A stretch of DNA of 64,000 bases. Origin: an uncultured Methanobrevibacter sp. GTDB lineage: Archaea > Methanobacteriota > Methanobacteria > Methanobacteriales > Methanobacteriaceae. The notes below the pieces were generated by a model. That model was not told the DNA's origin, did not search any database, and was given only the letters and a program-made list of their open reading frames with translations. Made by a program: the position numbers and the translations under genes. The stretch lies in the NCBI RefSeq assembly GCF_902784195.1, contig NZ_CACZTX010000006.1:186001-250000 (forward strand), given 5' to 3'. Positions 20,826 to 30,244 of the stretch are shown here, piece by piece (the stretch's first letter is position 1; the number at the start of each line of letters is the position of its first letter).

Positions 20826-21686
20826 TCAAATCTTTCTAAGTCTCTTGAAAAAGTTATACAATGATAAATAAGAACCTAAAGCCTCTTTATAATCTCTCAT
20901 TGGAACAAATCCAGATGCATTCCACTTTTTATTATCTAAAACGGAATAATGAGGTCTTGGAGCAGGTCTTGGGAATTCCTCGGTGCTTACTGGAATTACA
21001 TTAACATCAACATTGGATAATTCAAATATCAGTTTAGCAAACTCATACCAAGAAATTTCCCCTTCATTTGTCACATGGTAAATTCCATACTTATCGCTAT
21101 GCAATAGATTGGTAATGGCTACCGCCAAATCAAGAGAATAAGTTGGAGAACCTATCTGATCGTTGACAACGGTTATCTCATCATGAGTCTCTGCCAAATC
21201 CAACATTGTCTTTACAAAATTGTTTCCATGAAGGCCATATAGCCATGCAGTACGAAGAATGAAATATTTATCAGTGTTTTCCTGAATGAATTTCTCTCCT
21301 TCCAATTTTGTTTTTCCATAAGCGCTTTGAGGACCTAACTTATCTGTTTCAATAAGAGGAGTTCTTTTGCTTCCATCAAAGACATAATCTGTGCTGATAT
21401 GGACTAAAGGAATGTCTTGCTTTTTGCAAGCGATGGCTAAATTTTTAGGGCCTATTGCATTTACAGCATATGCTTCATCAAAATGTGTTTCACAATCATC
21501 GACAGCAGTATAAGCTGCAGCATTAACCACTAAATCAGGTGATTTTTCACTGATAAACTCCATCACTTTCTCTTCATCAGTAATGTCCAAATCCTTAGAA
21601 CCGGTACAGATCAATTCAAAGTTTTTAAGAACCTCTCTTAAATCAGAACCTAACATTCCATAGGCACCAGTTATCATTATTTTCAT
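20826..21686 (-). CDS. rfbD: dTDP-4-dehydrorhamnose reductase
   Basis: Last step of dTDP-L-rhamnose synthesis, using NAD(P)H. The 286-residue Rossmann protein starts MKIMITGAYGMLG and has VNAAAYTAVDDCE, HISTDYVFDG and the catalytic SAYGKTKLEGE. The start at 21686 is preceded by a GAGG site. It is the first gene of the minus-strand polysaccharide run and is divergent from wecC. Confidence 0.96.
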   Translation of the reverse strand: MKIMITGAYGMLGSDLREVLKNFELICTGSKDLDITDEEKVMEFISEKSPDLVVNAAAYTAVDDCETHFDEAYAVNAIGPKNLAIACKKQDIPLVHISTDYVFDGSKRTPLIETDKLGPQSAYGKTKLEGEKFIQENTDKYFILRTAWLYGLHGNNFVKTMLDLAETHDEITVVNDQIGSPTYSLDLAVAITNLLHSDKYGIYHVTNEGEISWYEFAKLIFELSNVDVNVIPVSTEEFPRPAPRPHYSVLDNKKWNASGFVPMRDYKEALGSYLSLYNFFKRLRKI

Positions 21687-22004
21687 AAAATTCCTCAAAT
21701 TAAATTAAAATATAAATTAAAGTATAATAAACTATTATAATATAGTTTTTAGTTTTATAAAATATAAATATATTCTATCGATTATAATATCATGAATTAT
21801 GAATTATATAAAATATTTATATCTTATAAAAACTATAAATAAAATCGTATAAACTATTAAAATTAAAAATTAATAATTTTAAGAAGAAGTTGAAAATAAA
21901 ATAATAATATTTTAAGAACAAACGAAATTAAAAAAGCAATAATTGAAAAAATAATTTTAAAAAATATTTAACAATTACAAAAACAAAATGATCAGGCGAT
22001 ATTT
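21687..22004. other. Divergent promoter region between rfbD and wecC
   Basis: 318 bases, very AT-rich, between two divergently read sugar-nucleotide genes. Several TATA-like stretches lie near 21720-21850 and 21960. This spacer must drive both the rhamnose run and wecC. No operator could be singled out. Confidence 0.5.
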
Positions 22005-23264
22005 ATGAAAATTTGTATTGTAGGTCAAGGTTACATTGGATTGCCAACAGCTGCATTGTTTGCTAAAAATGGCTGTGAAGTCCTTGGAGTAGACGTAAAT
22101 GAAGAGATTGTTGATAAATTAAACCAAGGGATTGCTCATATTGAAGAACCGGGAATTACAGAAGCTATTGAAAATGCCGTTGAAAAAGGGCACTATCATG
22201 CTTCATTGAAGCCGGAGGAGGCAGATACATTCATCATTACAGTTCCTACACCTTATGTGAAAGAGGACTTGAGCTGTGATTTAAGCTATGTAATATCTGC
22301 ATGCCAATCCATCTTGCCTGTTTTGAATAAGGGAAATGTTGTTATCATTGAATCCACAATAGCCCCTATGTCCACTGATGAGATAATTAAACCAATTTTT
22401 GAAAATGAAGGATTTGTAATTGGAGAAGATTTATTCCTCGCTCATTGCCCTGAAAGAGTTCTCCCTGGACAAATCATGGAAGAATTGGTTAACAACAACA
22501 GAATCGTAGGTGGAATAACAGAAGAGTGCAGCCGTAAAGCTGCAGACGTTTATAGAACCTTTGTTGAAGGGGAAATAATTGAAACTGAAGCAAAAACTGC
22601 AGAATTGTCCAAATGTATGGAAAACACATTTAGAGATGTGAATATTGCACTTGCCAACGAACTTGCAAAGATTGGCGCAGAAATTGGAGTGAATGCACTT
22701 GATGTTATTGAAATGGCTAACAAGCACCCAAGAGTGAATATCCATAGCCCAGGCCCTGGTGTAGGTGGACACTGCTTGGCAATTGACCCTTATTTCATTT
22801 ATGCAAAGGCACCTGAAACCGCAAAGATAATCAAGTTGGCAAGGGATACAAACAACAGCATGCCAGGATTTGTAATAGAGAATACCGGCAAAATCTTATC
22901 CAATCTTGATGCGGATGCAGAAAAGATCTCTGTATTTGGAGTTGCATATAAGGGAAATACTGATGATGCAAGGGAAAGCCCTGCATTTGAAATAATCACT
23001 GGATTGAAGGCAGCAGGATACGAAATAGCTATCCACGACCCTCACTTTGACAATCCTGAATACTTCGATTTTGATGAAGCAACTAAAGACTCCTCATTGG
23101 TATTGATCTTAACAGACCATGACCAATTCAAGGACTTGGATTATGAAAAATTATCTAAGAACATGAAAGCAAAAATCATCTTTGACACTAAAAACATAAT
23201 CAAGGAAGTGCCAGAGGACATTACATTAATAAACTATGGAAATTTGTACAAATACAACAAATAA
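22005..23264 (+). CDS. wecC: UDP-N-acetyl-D-mannosamine dehydrogenase
   Basis: Oxidises UDP-ManNAc to UDP-ManNAcA, a donor for surface glycans. At 419 residues it has the NAD-binding GQGYIGLPTAALFA at the N-terminus, CPERVLPG, a central dimer helix with NTFRDVNIALANELAKI, the catalytic cysteine in GPGVGGHCLAIDPYF, and the C-terminal GVAYKGNTDDARESPA. This pattern separates it from UDP-glucose dehydrogenases. It is divergent from the rhamnose cluster and likely feeds the same or a related glycan. Confidence 0.93.
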   Translation: MKICIVGQGYIGLPTAALFAKNGCEVLGVDVNEEIVDKLNQGIAHIEEPGITEAIENAVEKGHYHASLKPEEADTFIITVPTPYVKEDLSCDLSYVISACQSILPVLNKGNVVIIESTIAPMSTDEIIKPIFENEGFVIGEDLFLAHCPERVLPGQIMEELVNNNRIVGGITEECSRKAADVYRTFVEGEIIETEAKTAELSKCMENTFRDVNIALANELAKIGAEIGVNALDVIEMANKHPRVNIHSPGPGVGGHCLAIDPYFIYAKAPETAKIIKLARDTNNSMPGFVIENTGKILSNLDADAEKISVFGVAYKGNTDDARESPAFEIITGLKAAGYEIAIHDPHFDNPEYFDFDEATKDSSLVLILTDHDQFKDLDYEKLSKNMKAKIIFDTKNIIKEVPEDITLINYGNLYKYNK

Positions 23265-23316
23265 TCCTATTCATACTAACTAACTATCATTAACTCTTTT
23301 TAAATGAGGTGAAAAT

Positions 23317-24504
23317 ATGTCAACAATTGCTGAAAAGATATTTGCTAGAGCTTCCGGCAAAGGAGAAGCTGAAGCTGGCGACATTGTCATGGCAGATATC
23401 GATATAGCTATGATGCATGATTTGACTGGACCTCTCGCAGTTGAATCATTCGAAAAAATAGGGACTGAGAAAGTATGGGATTCATCTAAAATCGTGATTC
23501 CATTTGACCATCAGGTCCCAGCAGATTCTTTAGATTCTGCCAATAACCATATATTGATGAGAAAATTTGTAAAGGAACAAGGAATTGAAAACTTCTATGA
23601 TGTAAAGGAAGGGGTTTGTCATCAGGTCTTGCCTGAAAAAGACCATGTAATACCTGGAACCGTTATTGTAGGTGCAGACTCACATACATGCACATATGGA
23701 GCTCTTGGCGCATTTGCAACTGGAATCGGCTCTACAGATATGGCAATGGTCCTATCAAGGTACCGGAAACAATCAGATTCAATGTGGAAGGAAAACTGAA
23801 AGAGAACACATCAGCAAAGGATGTGATATTGAATATCATAGGACAAGTTGGAGCAGATGGTGCAACCTATAAGTCATGTGAATTTGCAGGAGAAACCATC
23901 TCCGACATGAGCATTTCAGATAGGATGGTCCTATCAAATATGGCAATTGAAATGGGAGGAAAAACAGGTCTTATAGAACCAGATGAAAAGACATATGATT
24001 ACTTAAAAGACCGTGTAAGCGGTGAAAATAAAAACAGGCTTAAGGCATTTGTGGAAAAATCAAATCTTACAAGTGACCTTGATTCTCCAAGCCTTGAAAT
24101 CATTGATATTGATGTAAGCGAGCTTGAACCGCAAATAGCTTGCCCTCATAATGTGGATAATGTAAAGCCTGCAAGTGAGCTTGGTGATGTTGAACTCGAT
24201 CAAGTCTTCATCGGTTCATGCACAAATGGAAGAATCGAAGATTTAAGAGATGCTGCAAGGATATTGAAAGGAAACAAGATAGATATTTGTAGAGGCTGGA
24301 GCCCTTGTTTCAGCGCCATGCTGCGGACCATGTCTTGGTGGACATACTGGCCTTATCGGACCGGATGAGGTAAGTCTTTCAACATCCAACAGAAACTTTA
24401 AGGGAAGACAAGGAAGCCCAGAAGGAAAGGTTTACCTATCTTCAGCTAAAGTGGCTGCTCAATCAGCTATCGAAGGAAGAATTGCTGTTCCTAAGGAGGA
24501 ATAA
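23317..24504 (+). pseudogene. leuC: 3-isopropylmalate dehydratase large subunit, disrupted at two points
   Basis: The [4Fe-4S] aconitase-family subunit of leucine synthesis. Three frames carry consecutive parts. The first runs from 23317 (GAGGTGA site) to MAMVL at about 23753, including [14 protein letters not shown]. The second runs from IKVPETIRF (23754) to FIGSCTNGR and ICRG (24296). The third runs from [15 protein letters not shown] to VPKEE and the stop at 24504. Compared with the family, about 19 nt are missing at the first break (ATGKTW-type segment) and about 77 nt at the second. The iron-sulfur cysteines survive. Homoaconitase is a paralogue, but the partner subunit downstream looks like LeuD. 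Whether the breaks are biological is unresolved. Confidence 0.85.
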
Positions 24505-24526
24505 ATCTATATTCAGAGGTAAAAAT

Positions 24527-25012
24527 ATGAAAGGGAAGGTTTGGAAATTTGGAAATGACATTGATACAGACATTATTCTTCCAGGAAGATACTTGATTTA
24601 CACTGATGAGGAAAGGTTATCTGAGCATTGCATGGAAGGATTGGTATCTGACTTTAAGTCAAAAGTGAATGCAGGTGACTTCATTCTTGGAGGAACAAAC
24701 TTCGGATGCGGATCCAGTAGAGAGCATGCACCAATAGCTATTAAAGGATGTGGAATTTCCGCTGTAATAGCTGAATCCTTTGCAAGAATATTCTATAGAA
24801 ACGCAACAAATGTAGGCGTTCCTCTTTTGGAAGCCCCTGGAGTGTCTGAACTTATTGAAGACGGTGAAGAAATAGAAGTGGACATGGAAAAGGGATTGAT
24901 CATATCAGAAAGCGGAAAGGAAATCGAATTTAAGAAATTGCCTCCATTCATGCTTGAAATCCTTGAATCTGGTGGTTTAATCAATTACTTGAAAAATCAA
25001 AAGAATGAATAA
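24527..25012 (+). CDS. leuD: 3-isopropylmalate dehydratase small subunit
   Basis: Swivel-domain partner of LeuC, 161 residues. It opens MKGKVWKFGNDIDTDIILPG and has the active-site FGCGSSREHAP. The substrate loop reads YLIYT, like isopropylmalate isomerase (YLVYT in Methanocaldococcus LeuD) rather than homoaconitase (YLRTT), which supports a leucine role over coenzyme B synthesis. I placed the start at 24527 after an AGAGGT site, 22 bases past the leuC stop; an in-frame upstream ATG would overlap leuC and adds a non-family extension. The gene itself is intact. Confidence 0.9.
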   Translation: MKGKVWKFGNDIDTDIILPGRYLIYTDEERLSEHCMEGLVSDFKSKVNAGDFILGGTNFGCGSSREHAPIAIKGCGISAVIAESFARIFYRNATNVGVPLLEAPGVSELIEDGEEIEVDMEKGLIISESGKEIEFKKLPPFMLEILESGGLINYLKNQKNE

Positions 25013-25127
25013 TTTTTTAACAAATTATATTCTAAAAATTTCTTTAAAAATTTCTCTAAAAAATTTATTGATAATTACATAGAAATTAGTTTTAAATTAT
25101 TTTTTTATTATTTCATGAGGTTAAAAA

Positions 25128-26117
25128 ATGTATAATATTGCTGTAATTCCAGGAGATGGAATTGGTAAGGAAGTTATGGACGCATGCATAAATGTATTGA
25201 ATTCATTGGATATTGACTTTAATTTCAATTATGGTGAAGCTGGAGACGAATGTCTTGAAAAAAATGGTGAAGCTTTGCCAGATGAAACAATAGAACTTGC
25301 AAAAAGTGCAGATGCATGTCTTTTTGGAGCGGCAGGAGAAACTGCAGCTGATGTGATTGTAAGACTTAGACAGGAATTGAACCTCTTTGCAAACCTAAGG
25401 CCTGTCAAATCCTATCCGAACACTAATGCCCTTTTTGACAACCTTGACTTTATGATTGTAAGGGAAAACACTGAAGGAATGTATATTGCAAAGGAAGAGG
25501 AATATACTGAAGAAGGGGCAATAGCTAGAAGGATAATTACCAAGAAAGCTGAGAGAAGGATTATCGATTACGCTTTCCAATACGCTAAAAACAACAATAA
25601 GTCTAAAGTCACTGGAGTTCATAAGGCAAATGTCTTGAAAGTGACTGATGGACTGTTCAAGGAAATATTATACGAAGTGGCTAAGGATTATGAAGGTGAA
25701 ATAGAAGTGGAAGACTTCTATGTGGATGCCACTGCAATGTATCTCATTACAAGACCTGAAAGCTTTGAAGTCATCGTTACCACAAACTTGTTTGGAGATA
25801 TCCTTTCAGATGAGGGAGCAGGCCTTGTTGGAGGATTAGGCATGATTCCATCCGGTAACATTGGAGAGGATGGGGCATTGTTCGAACCTGTTCACGGTTC
25901 AGCACCAGACATTGCTGGTCAAGGAATTGCAAATCCAATGGCTATGCTTCTATCAGCATGCATGATGCTGAACTACTTGAAGGAATATGATGCTGAAGAA
26001 AGATTGAATGATGCAATACTCGATGTCTTGAATGAAGGAAAGACATTGACTCCGGACCTTGGAGGAACTGCTACAACCAGCGAAGTGGCTGAAGCAATCA
26101 TAAATGCTTTAAACTAA
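25128..26117 (+). CDS. leuB: 3-isopropylmalate dehydrogenase
   Basis: NAD-dependent oxidative decarboxylase of leucine synthesis, 329 residues. It starts MYNIAVIPGDGIG. The substrate arginines are in VRLRQELNLFANLRPVK and VRENTEGMY, the catalytic lysine in VHKANVLK, the metal aspartates in TNLFGDILSDEGAG, and the NAD site in FEPVHGSAPDIAG. The short archaeal form can overlap in sequence with the AksF homoisocitrate dehydrogenase, so that alternative is not excluded. It follows leuD after 115 bases with its own GAGGT site. Confidence 0.88.
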   Translation: MYNIAVIPGDGIGKEVMDACINVLNSLDIDFNFNYGEAGDECLEKNGEALPDETIELAKSADACLFGAAGETAADVIVRLRQELNLFANLRPVKSYPNTNALFDNLDFMIVRENTEGMYIAKEEEYTEEGAIARRIITKKAERRIIDYAFQYAKNNNKSKVTGVHKANVLKVTDGLFKEILYEVAKDYEGEIEVEDFYVDATAMYLITRPESFEVIVTTNLFGDILSDEGAGLVGGLGMIPSGNIGEDGALFEPVHGSAPDIAGQGIANPMAMLLSACMMLNYLKEYDAEERLNDAILDVLNEGKTLTPDLGGTATTSEVAEAIINALN

Positions 26118-26212
26118 ATTTTTAATAAATTTTAATTATTTTTATATTTAATTATTTTAATTAATTTTTAAATTAATTTTATTTTTTAACCAATTAATCT
26201 AAGTGAATTTAA

Positions 26213-27208
26213 ATGACCAATCCAAAAATATCTGTTATTCTTTCCGCTTACAATGAAGAGAAATTCATTAGTAAAGCCATTGAAAGTGTAGTAAACCAAA
26301 CATTGAAAGATATAGAAATTATCATAATCAATGATGGATCAACTGACAATACATTAGACATCATAAACAGTTATGCAGAAAAAGACAATAGGATAGTGGT
26401 AATTGACCAGGAAAACATTGGCCTTGGCGCAAGCAGAAACAAGGGCATGAAAATAGCTAGAGGGGAATATGTCACTTTTCTTGACGCTGATGACTGGTTT
26501 ACAGAAGATGCCTTTGAAATTGCATACAATGAAGCAAAGGCCAAGGATACGGATATCACCATGTATCAGATGATCAATTATGATGATGAAACCGGAAGAA
26601 TTTATGAGAATGATTGGTTTAACTTAAATAATCTTGATGAAAGCTTTGATGATGTCGTGTTTTCACCTGAGAAAACAAAGGATTTCCTATTTGACCTATC
26701 AGTAAGTAGCTGTCAAAAGATCTATAGAAACAGCTTTTTGAAATCAATTGACGCTAGTTTTCCAGAGGGAATCTACTTTGAGGACATGCCATTTTTCTTT
26801 TATGTTTACCTTAAGGCAGAAAGAATTTCCATCATCAGAAAGCATTTCTATTACAGAAGAAAGCATGATCTTTCAATAACCCATGTGGTTGATGCAAACT
26901 ACTTGGACACTGTTGAAGCAGGATGCGAACTTATGAGAAGAATGATTGACAATGGATTCTATGAAGACTACAAGTTCGACCTTTTAGCCTACAAGATCAA
27001 TGGTCCAAGAATGGCACTTATGGACATTACAGAAGATTCTAAGGAGCCTCTTTTTAATCTAATAAAGGAAGACTATGAAAAGATTAAAGAGACTGAGTAT
27101 TACCAAGACTACTTGGATAATTTAGGCCCAAAGAAGAAAAAGTTCTTCTTAGATGTCTTGAAGTATGACAACTATTCTGAATTCAAAAAGGAAAATCCAG
27201 AATATTGA
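26213..27208 (+). CDS. Glycosyltransferase family 2
   Basis: A GT-A enzyme of 331 residues with the opening ISVILSAYNEEKFISKAIES, the motif IINDGSTDNT, the catalytic-site DADDW and the acceptor-side FPEGIYFEDMPFF. No membrane helix is visible, unlike the two glycosyltransferases of the rhamnose cluster. This build is common in capsule and teichoic-acid-like glycan synthesis. It follows leuB on the same strand but has no metabolic link to it; the donor and acceptor are unknown. Confidence 0.88.
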   Translation: MTNPKISVILSAYNEEKFISKAIESVVNQTLKDIEIIIINDGSTDNTLDIINSYAEKDNRIVVIDQENIGLGASRNKGMKIARGEYVTFLDADDWFTEDAFEIAYNEAKAKDTDITMYQMINYDDETGRIYENDWFNLNNLDESFDDVVFSPEKTKDFLFDLSVSSCQKIYRNSFLKSIDASFPEGIYFEDMPFFFYVYLKAERISIIRKHFYYRRKHDLSITHVVDANYLDTVEAGCELMRRMIDNGFYEDYKFDLLAYKINGPRMALMDITEDSKEPLFNLIKEDYEKIKETEYYQDYLDNLGPKKKKFFLDVLKYDNYSEFKKENPEY

Positions 27209-27394
27209 TTTGATTCTTAATTGAAACTTTTTGATTTATAGTCATTTTATTCAAATGAAAAAATTAAAATTAAAAATTAATATTGAATAATTTTAAATAA
27301 TATAAAACATTTATAAGTAATTACAATAATATATAAAAATATTAGAAGATTAAAATTACAATTAATTTTATTATCTAAAAAAAGGAGATTTAAA

Positions 27395-27481
27395 ATGGAC
27401 GCAGTAAAAATTGCAGCATTGTTTATTATTTTTATTATGGTTTTCAGTGCAGTAGCTACTTTCATTGCATATGTGATGTAG
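27395..27481 (+). CDS. Small single-span membrane peptide (28 residues)
   Basis: A complete small frame with a strong AAAGGAG site six to nine bases before its ATG. The product begins MDAVKIAALF, is almost entirely hydrophobic through residue 25 and ends AYVM, so it would form one transmembrane helix. It sits 90 bases upstream of ribH. I do not recognise a family. The strong ribosome-binding site and compact hydrophobic composition make it more likely real than chance. Confidence 0.55.
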   Translation: MDAVKIAALFIIFIMVFSAVATFIAYVM

Positions 27482-27571
27482 ATAAATGAAATTCAAGATA
27501 AGAATGATAAATGTTAATAAAAGACTTAAATCTAATCAATTACAAGAAAATTTTAATGTGGAGGATAAAAA

Positions 27572-28003
27572 ATGGTAAAATATAATATTGGTGCAGTAGT
27601 TGCAGAATTTAACTATGATATTACTCATATGATGTTAGAACTTGCAAAAGCAGAAGCTAAAGTTCGTGACTGTGAAATTACAAAAATTGTAATGGTTCCT
27701 GGCGTATTCGATATGCCACTTGCAATCAAAAAATTAACTGAAGCAGACGAAGAAGGTAGAATTGACCTTGACTGCATAATCACTTTAGGTACCGTTATTG
27801 AAGGTGCAACCGATCACGACCAAATCGTAGCTCAACATGCATCCCGTAAAATTGCTGACTTATCCTTAGAATGGGGTAAACCAATTTCCCTTGGTATCAG
27901 CGGTCCTGGAATGACCAGATTAGATGCACACAGAAGAGTTAGCTATGGTAAAAACGCTGTTGAAGCAGCTGTTAAAATGTGTGACAGATTACAAGACATT
28001 TAA
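27572..28003 (+). CDS. ribH: 6,7-dimethyl-8-ribityllumazine synthase
   Basis: Condenses the ribityl pyrimidine with 3,4-dihydroxybutanone phosphate, the penultimate step of riboflavin synthesis. The 143-residue archaeal form is visible from VAEFNYDITHMM, the VPGVFDMPLAIKKL strand-helix, TLGTVIEGATDHDQIVAQHASR with the catalytic histidine, and ISGPGMTRLDAHRR. A GGAGG site precedes the ATG. Its substrate partner, ribB, is 10 kb away under an FMN riboswitch; ribH has no riboswitch, so only one branch of the pathway appears to be FMN-controlled in this window. Confidence 0.95.
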   Translation: MVKYNIGAVVAEFNYDITHMMLELAKAEAKVRDCEITKIVMVPGVFDMPLAIKKLTEADEEGRIDLDCIITLGTVIEGATDHDQIVAQHASRKIADLSLEWGKPISLGISGPGMTRLDAHRRVSYGKNAVEAAVKMCDRLQDI

Positions 28004-28011
28004 TTTTAAAA

Positions 28012-28047
28012 AAAGAATTCTTCAATGAATTCTTTAAAACTTTTTTT
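28012..28047 (+). terminator. ribH terminator
   Basis: A 9-bp perfect stem (AAAGAATTC/GAATTCTTT) with a 6-base loop starts nine bases after the ribH stop and is followed by a run of seven T. Confidence 0.75.
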
Positions 28048-28118
28048 ATAAAAACTATCAATTCAAGTATAGTATTTTTCAATTCTATTATTTTTTAAAG
28101 TTTATATTAGATGATAAT

Positions 28119-29057
28119 ATGGCAATTTTAAAACCTGAAGAGTTAAAGGAAAAATTTGATGACCCATGGATTGCTCCATACGAAAAAGTCATTACAATGG
28201 CAGATGGAGATATTGTAGAACTTATTGAATACCACCCATGCCCAAGCGGTTCCAACTGGTTGCTTTATCAATACCAACACAGCAGTGAACTTATCATTGA
28301 TGCTAAAAGAGATGGAAACAAGCACACCTACCTCTGTAAAGTGGGCAAAAAGCCAATCGACCTTAAGGCAAGTATCAATGCTGCTGGAATTGAAGAGGTT
28401 GCAATTGATGAAGAGGCAAAGGAAGTTAAGGTAACCCACGGAGGACTTGCCGGCGCTGGTGTAGGCGCTGGAATGTGCAGAGGAATGGGAGAAGGTGTCA
28501 AATATGTGGATGTCCTTGAAGTCGGAGGAGGCAGTAAGGAAGGAAAAGCTACTGTAGTAACTCCAAAATACGAAAAACTTGTCATTGGAATCGATGACAC
28601 TGACGTTAAGGATGCTGGAGCAACTTGGACTATGGCTCATAATATTGGCCTTCAATTGAAAGAGGAAGGATTCGAGTATCTTGACCATATTATCGTTCAG
28701 TTATTCCCACATAATCCTCACAAAACTCAAAACTGTGTTTCAATTGCACTTACCTTTGCTGTAATGGCTGAAGATAAGGAAAGATTGATCAATAGACTTA
28801 TTGAAATCCTTGAGCATGACACATTATCCGATAAGACTGCAATAGCTATTCTTGAAGGAATTGGAATCCCACCAAAACTTAGAGAATATGCAATGGCTAC
28901 AAAAACAGGTATGATGGATGTTGAAACTGCTGAAAAGCTTGCAGAAGAATTGGACATTCCACTCATTGCAGTTACAGGAGACCAAGGTAAAGTAGGTGCA
29001 CTTGCAGCTTTAGGTCTTCATGATGATGTTGATGAGGCTGTTAAAGTTTATTACTAG
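28119..29057 (+). CDS. Methanogenesis marker protein 11
   Basis: A member of the methanogen-specific marker 11 family, 312 residues. The N-terminal third (HPCPSGSNWLLYQY, a glycine-rich GGLAGAGVGAGMCRG stretch) is followed from about residue 152 by LVIGIDDTDVKDAGATW. That IDDTD motif is shared with the TiaS tRNA-Ile2 agmatinylcytidine synthetase group. Function is unknown, but the family tracks the presence of methanogenesis. The upstream site is weak (GATGATA). It is the first gene after the ribH terminator and ends at a strong terminator, so it is probably monocistronic. Confidence 0.85.
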   Translation: MAILKPEELKEKFDDPWIAPYEKVITMADGDIVELIEYHPCPSGSNWLLYQYQHSSELIIDAKRDGNKHTYLCKVGKKPIDLKASINAAGIEEVAIDEEAKEVKVTHGGLAGAGVGAGMCRGMGEGVKYVDVLEVGGGSKEGKATVVTPKYEKLVIGIDDTDVKDAGATWTMAHNIGLQLKEEGFEYLDHIIVQLFPHNPHKTQNCVSIALTFAVMAEDKERLINRLIEILEHDTLSDKTAIAILEGIGIPPKLREYAMATKTGMMDVETAEKLAEELDIPLIAVTGDQGKVGALAALGLHDDVDEAVKVYY

Positions 29058-29091
29058 TTCAAACTTTTAAAAAGTTTGAACAATTTTTTTC
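29057..29091 (+). terminator. Terminator after the marker 11 gene
   Basis: A long perfect inverted repeat, GTTCAAACTTTT with AAAAGTTTGAAC, begins in the stop codon and is followed by a run of seven T. The core resembles family B hairpins elsewhere in the window. Confidence 0.8.
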
Positions 29092-29100
29092 TTTTTTTAT

Positions 29101-30084
29101 TTACTCTTTTTCCATTGATTTTACATAATCATCCAACAGATTAAACAGATCTTCTTTTGTATTCATTTTAAATATTTGCTGCTTTAATTCTATTGTTCTT
29201 GGCAATTTCTTAACGTAATATGCAGCTTGAGTTCTCATTTTTGGAATTGCAAATTCCTCTCCCTTGACTTCAATAAGCATATCTATGTGTTTTTTAAGGG
29301 TTTCCATTCTCTCTTCCATTGTAACTTCATATGGAAGTGTGCCGTCTTCAATATAGTTAACGCAATCCCTGATAAGCCATGGATTTCCAAGTGAGGCCCT
29401 TCCAATCATGACTGCATCACAATTTGTTTCATCAAGCATTCTCTTTGCATCAAAGCATGATTTGATGTCACCATTTCCAATAACTGGAATATTCACATTT
29501 TCCTTGACTTCTTTTATAATGGACCAATCCGCCTTTCCAGAATATCCTTGATCCTTTGTTCTTGGATGAACTGTAATTGCTGATGCACCTGCATCCTCAA
29601 CGATTTGTGCTATTTCCACTGCATTTATGCTGTTTTTATCCCAACCGCTTCTGAGCTTTACAGTCACTGGAATCGGTACAATGTCTACAATAGATTCTAC
29701 AATAGATTTTACCTTATCCGGGTCTTTCATCAAAGCGCATCCTGCCTTTGACCTGTTTGTCACTTTTGTTACGGGACATCCCATGTTAATGTCAATGATA
29801 TCCACATCAGTGTTCTCCCAGATGTACTTTGATGCAAATGTCAGTGATTCCAAATCTGAGCCGACAATCTGCTGTGAAATTGGATGTTCATAGTCAGTCA
29901 TGTAGAGCATTTCCTTTGTCTTCCAATTGCCATACATAATAGCCTTGTCTGAAACCATTTCGGTTTCAATCAGACCACATCCCATTGACTTTACAATGGT
30001 TCTAAAGCTGAAGTCACATACTCCTGCCATAGGGGCCAAAGCTATCTGATTGTCCATTTCAACATTTCCAATTTTCCACTTCAT
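29101..30084 (-). CDS. dus: tRNA-dihydrouridine synthase
   Basis: A flavin enzyme that reduces uridines in tRNA, 327 residues. The TIM barrel starts IALAPMAGVCDFSFR, has IDINMGCPVTKV with the FMN-binding core, the catalytic cysteine in KAGCALMKDP, TVKLRSGWD, and VIGNGDI followed by AVMIGRASLGNPWL near the phosphate site. A helical C-terminal tRNA-binding part follows. It is convergent with the marker 11 gene. Confidence 0.95.
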   Translation of the reverse strand: MKWKIGNVEMDNQIALAPMAGVCDFSFRTIVKSMGCGLIETEMVSDKAIMYGNWKTKEMLYMTDYEHPISQQIVGSDLESLTFASKYIWENTDVDIIDINMGCPVTKVTNRSKAGCALMKDPDKVKSIVESIVDIVPIPVTVKLRSGWDKNSINAVEIAQIVEDAGASAITVHPRTKDQGYSGKADWSIIKEVKENVNIPVIGNGDIKSCFDAKRMLDETNCDAVMIGRASLGNPWLIRDCVNYIEDGTLPYEVTMEERMETLKKHIDMLIEVKGEEFAIPKMRTQAAYYVKKLPRTIELKQQIFKMNTKEDLFNLLDDYVKSMEKE

Positions 30085-30096
30085 ATGAATCAGTTA

Positions 30097-30118
30097 AATC
30101 ATTAATTTTTTAATGATT
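30097..30118. repeat. Inverted repeat between divergent genes
   Basis: A 9-bp perfect inverted repeat (AATCATTAA/TTAATGATT, 4-base spacer) lies 13 bases upstream of the dus start. Its half-site resembles the palindrome upstream of hdrA, which may be chance in such AT-rich DNA. It could be an operator or a leader hairpin. Confidence 0.4.
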
Positions 30119-30244
30119 ATTTTAAAAACCACTATTTGATATGTTTATATTTATTCTAAAAATATATAATCATTCCACCAAAACTCAAAACTTATTATAT
30201 TGAAAAAATAAAAAATTAATTGTAAAGTGAATTTTGGTGATATG

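Noticed and set aside
23317-24504. leuC considered as two or three separate small genes
   Set aside because: The pieces are consecutive parts of one enzyme with short missing segments, and the internal pieces lack ribosome-binding sites.
23317-26117. The leuCDB block considered as the homoaconitase/homoisocitrate set for coenzyme B
   Set aside because: The small-subunit loop YLIYT resembles isopropylmalate isomerase, not YLRTT of homoaconitase; not fully excluded for leuB.
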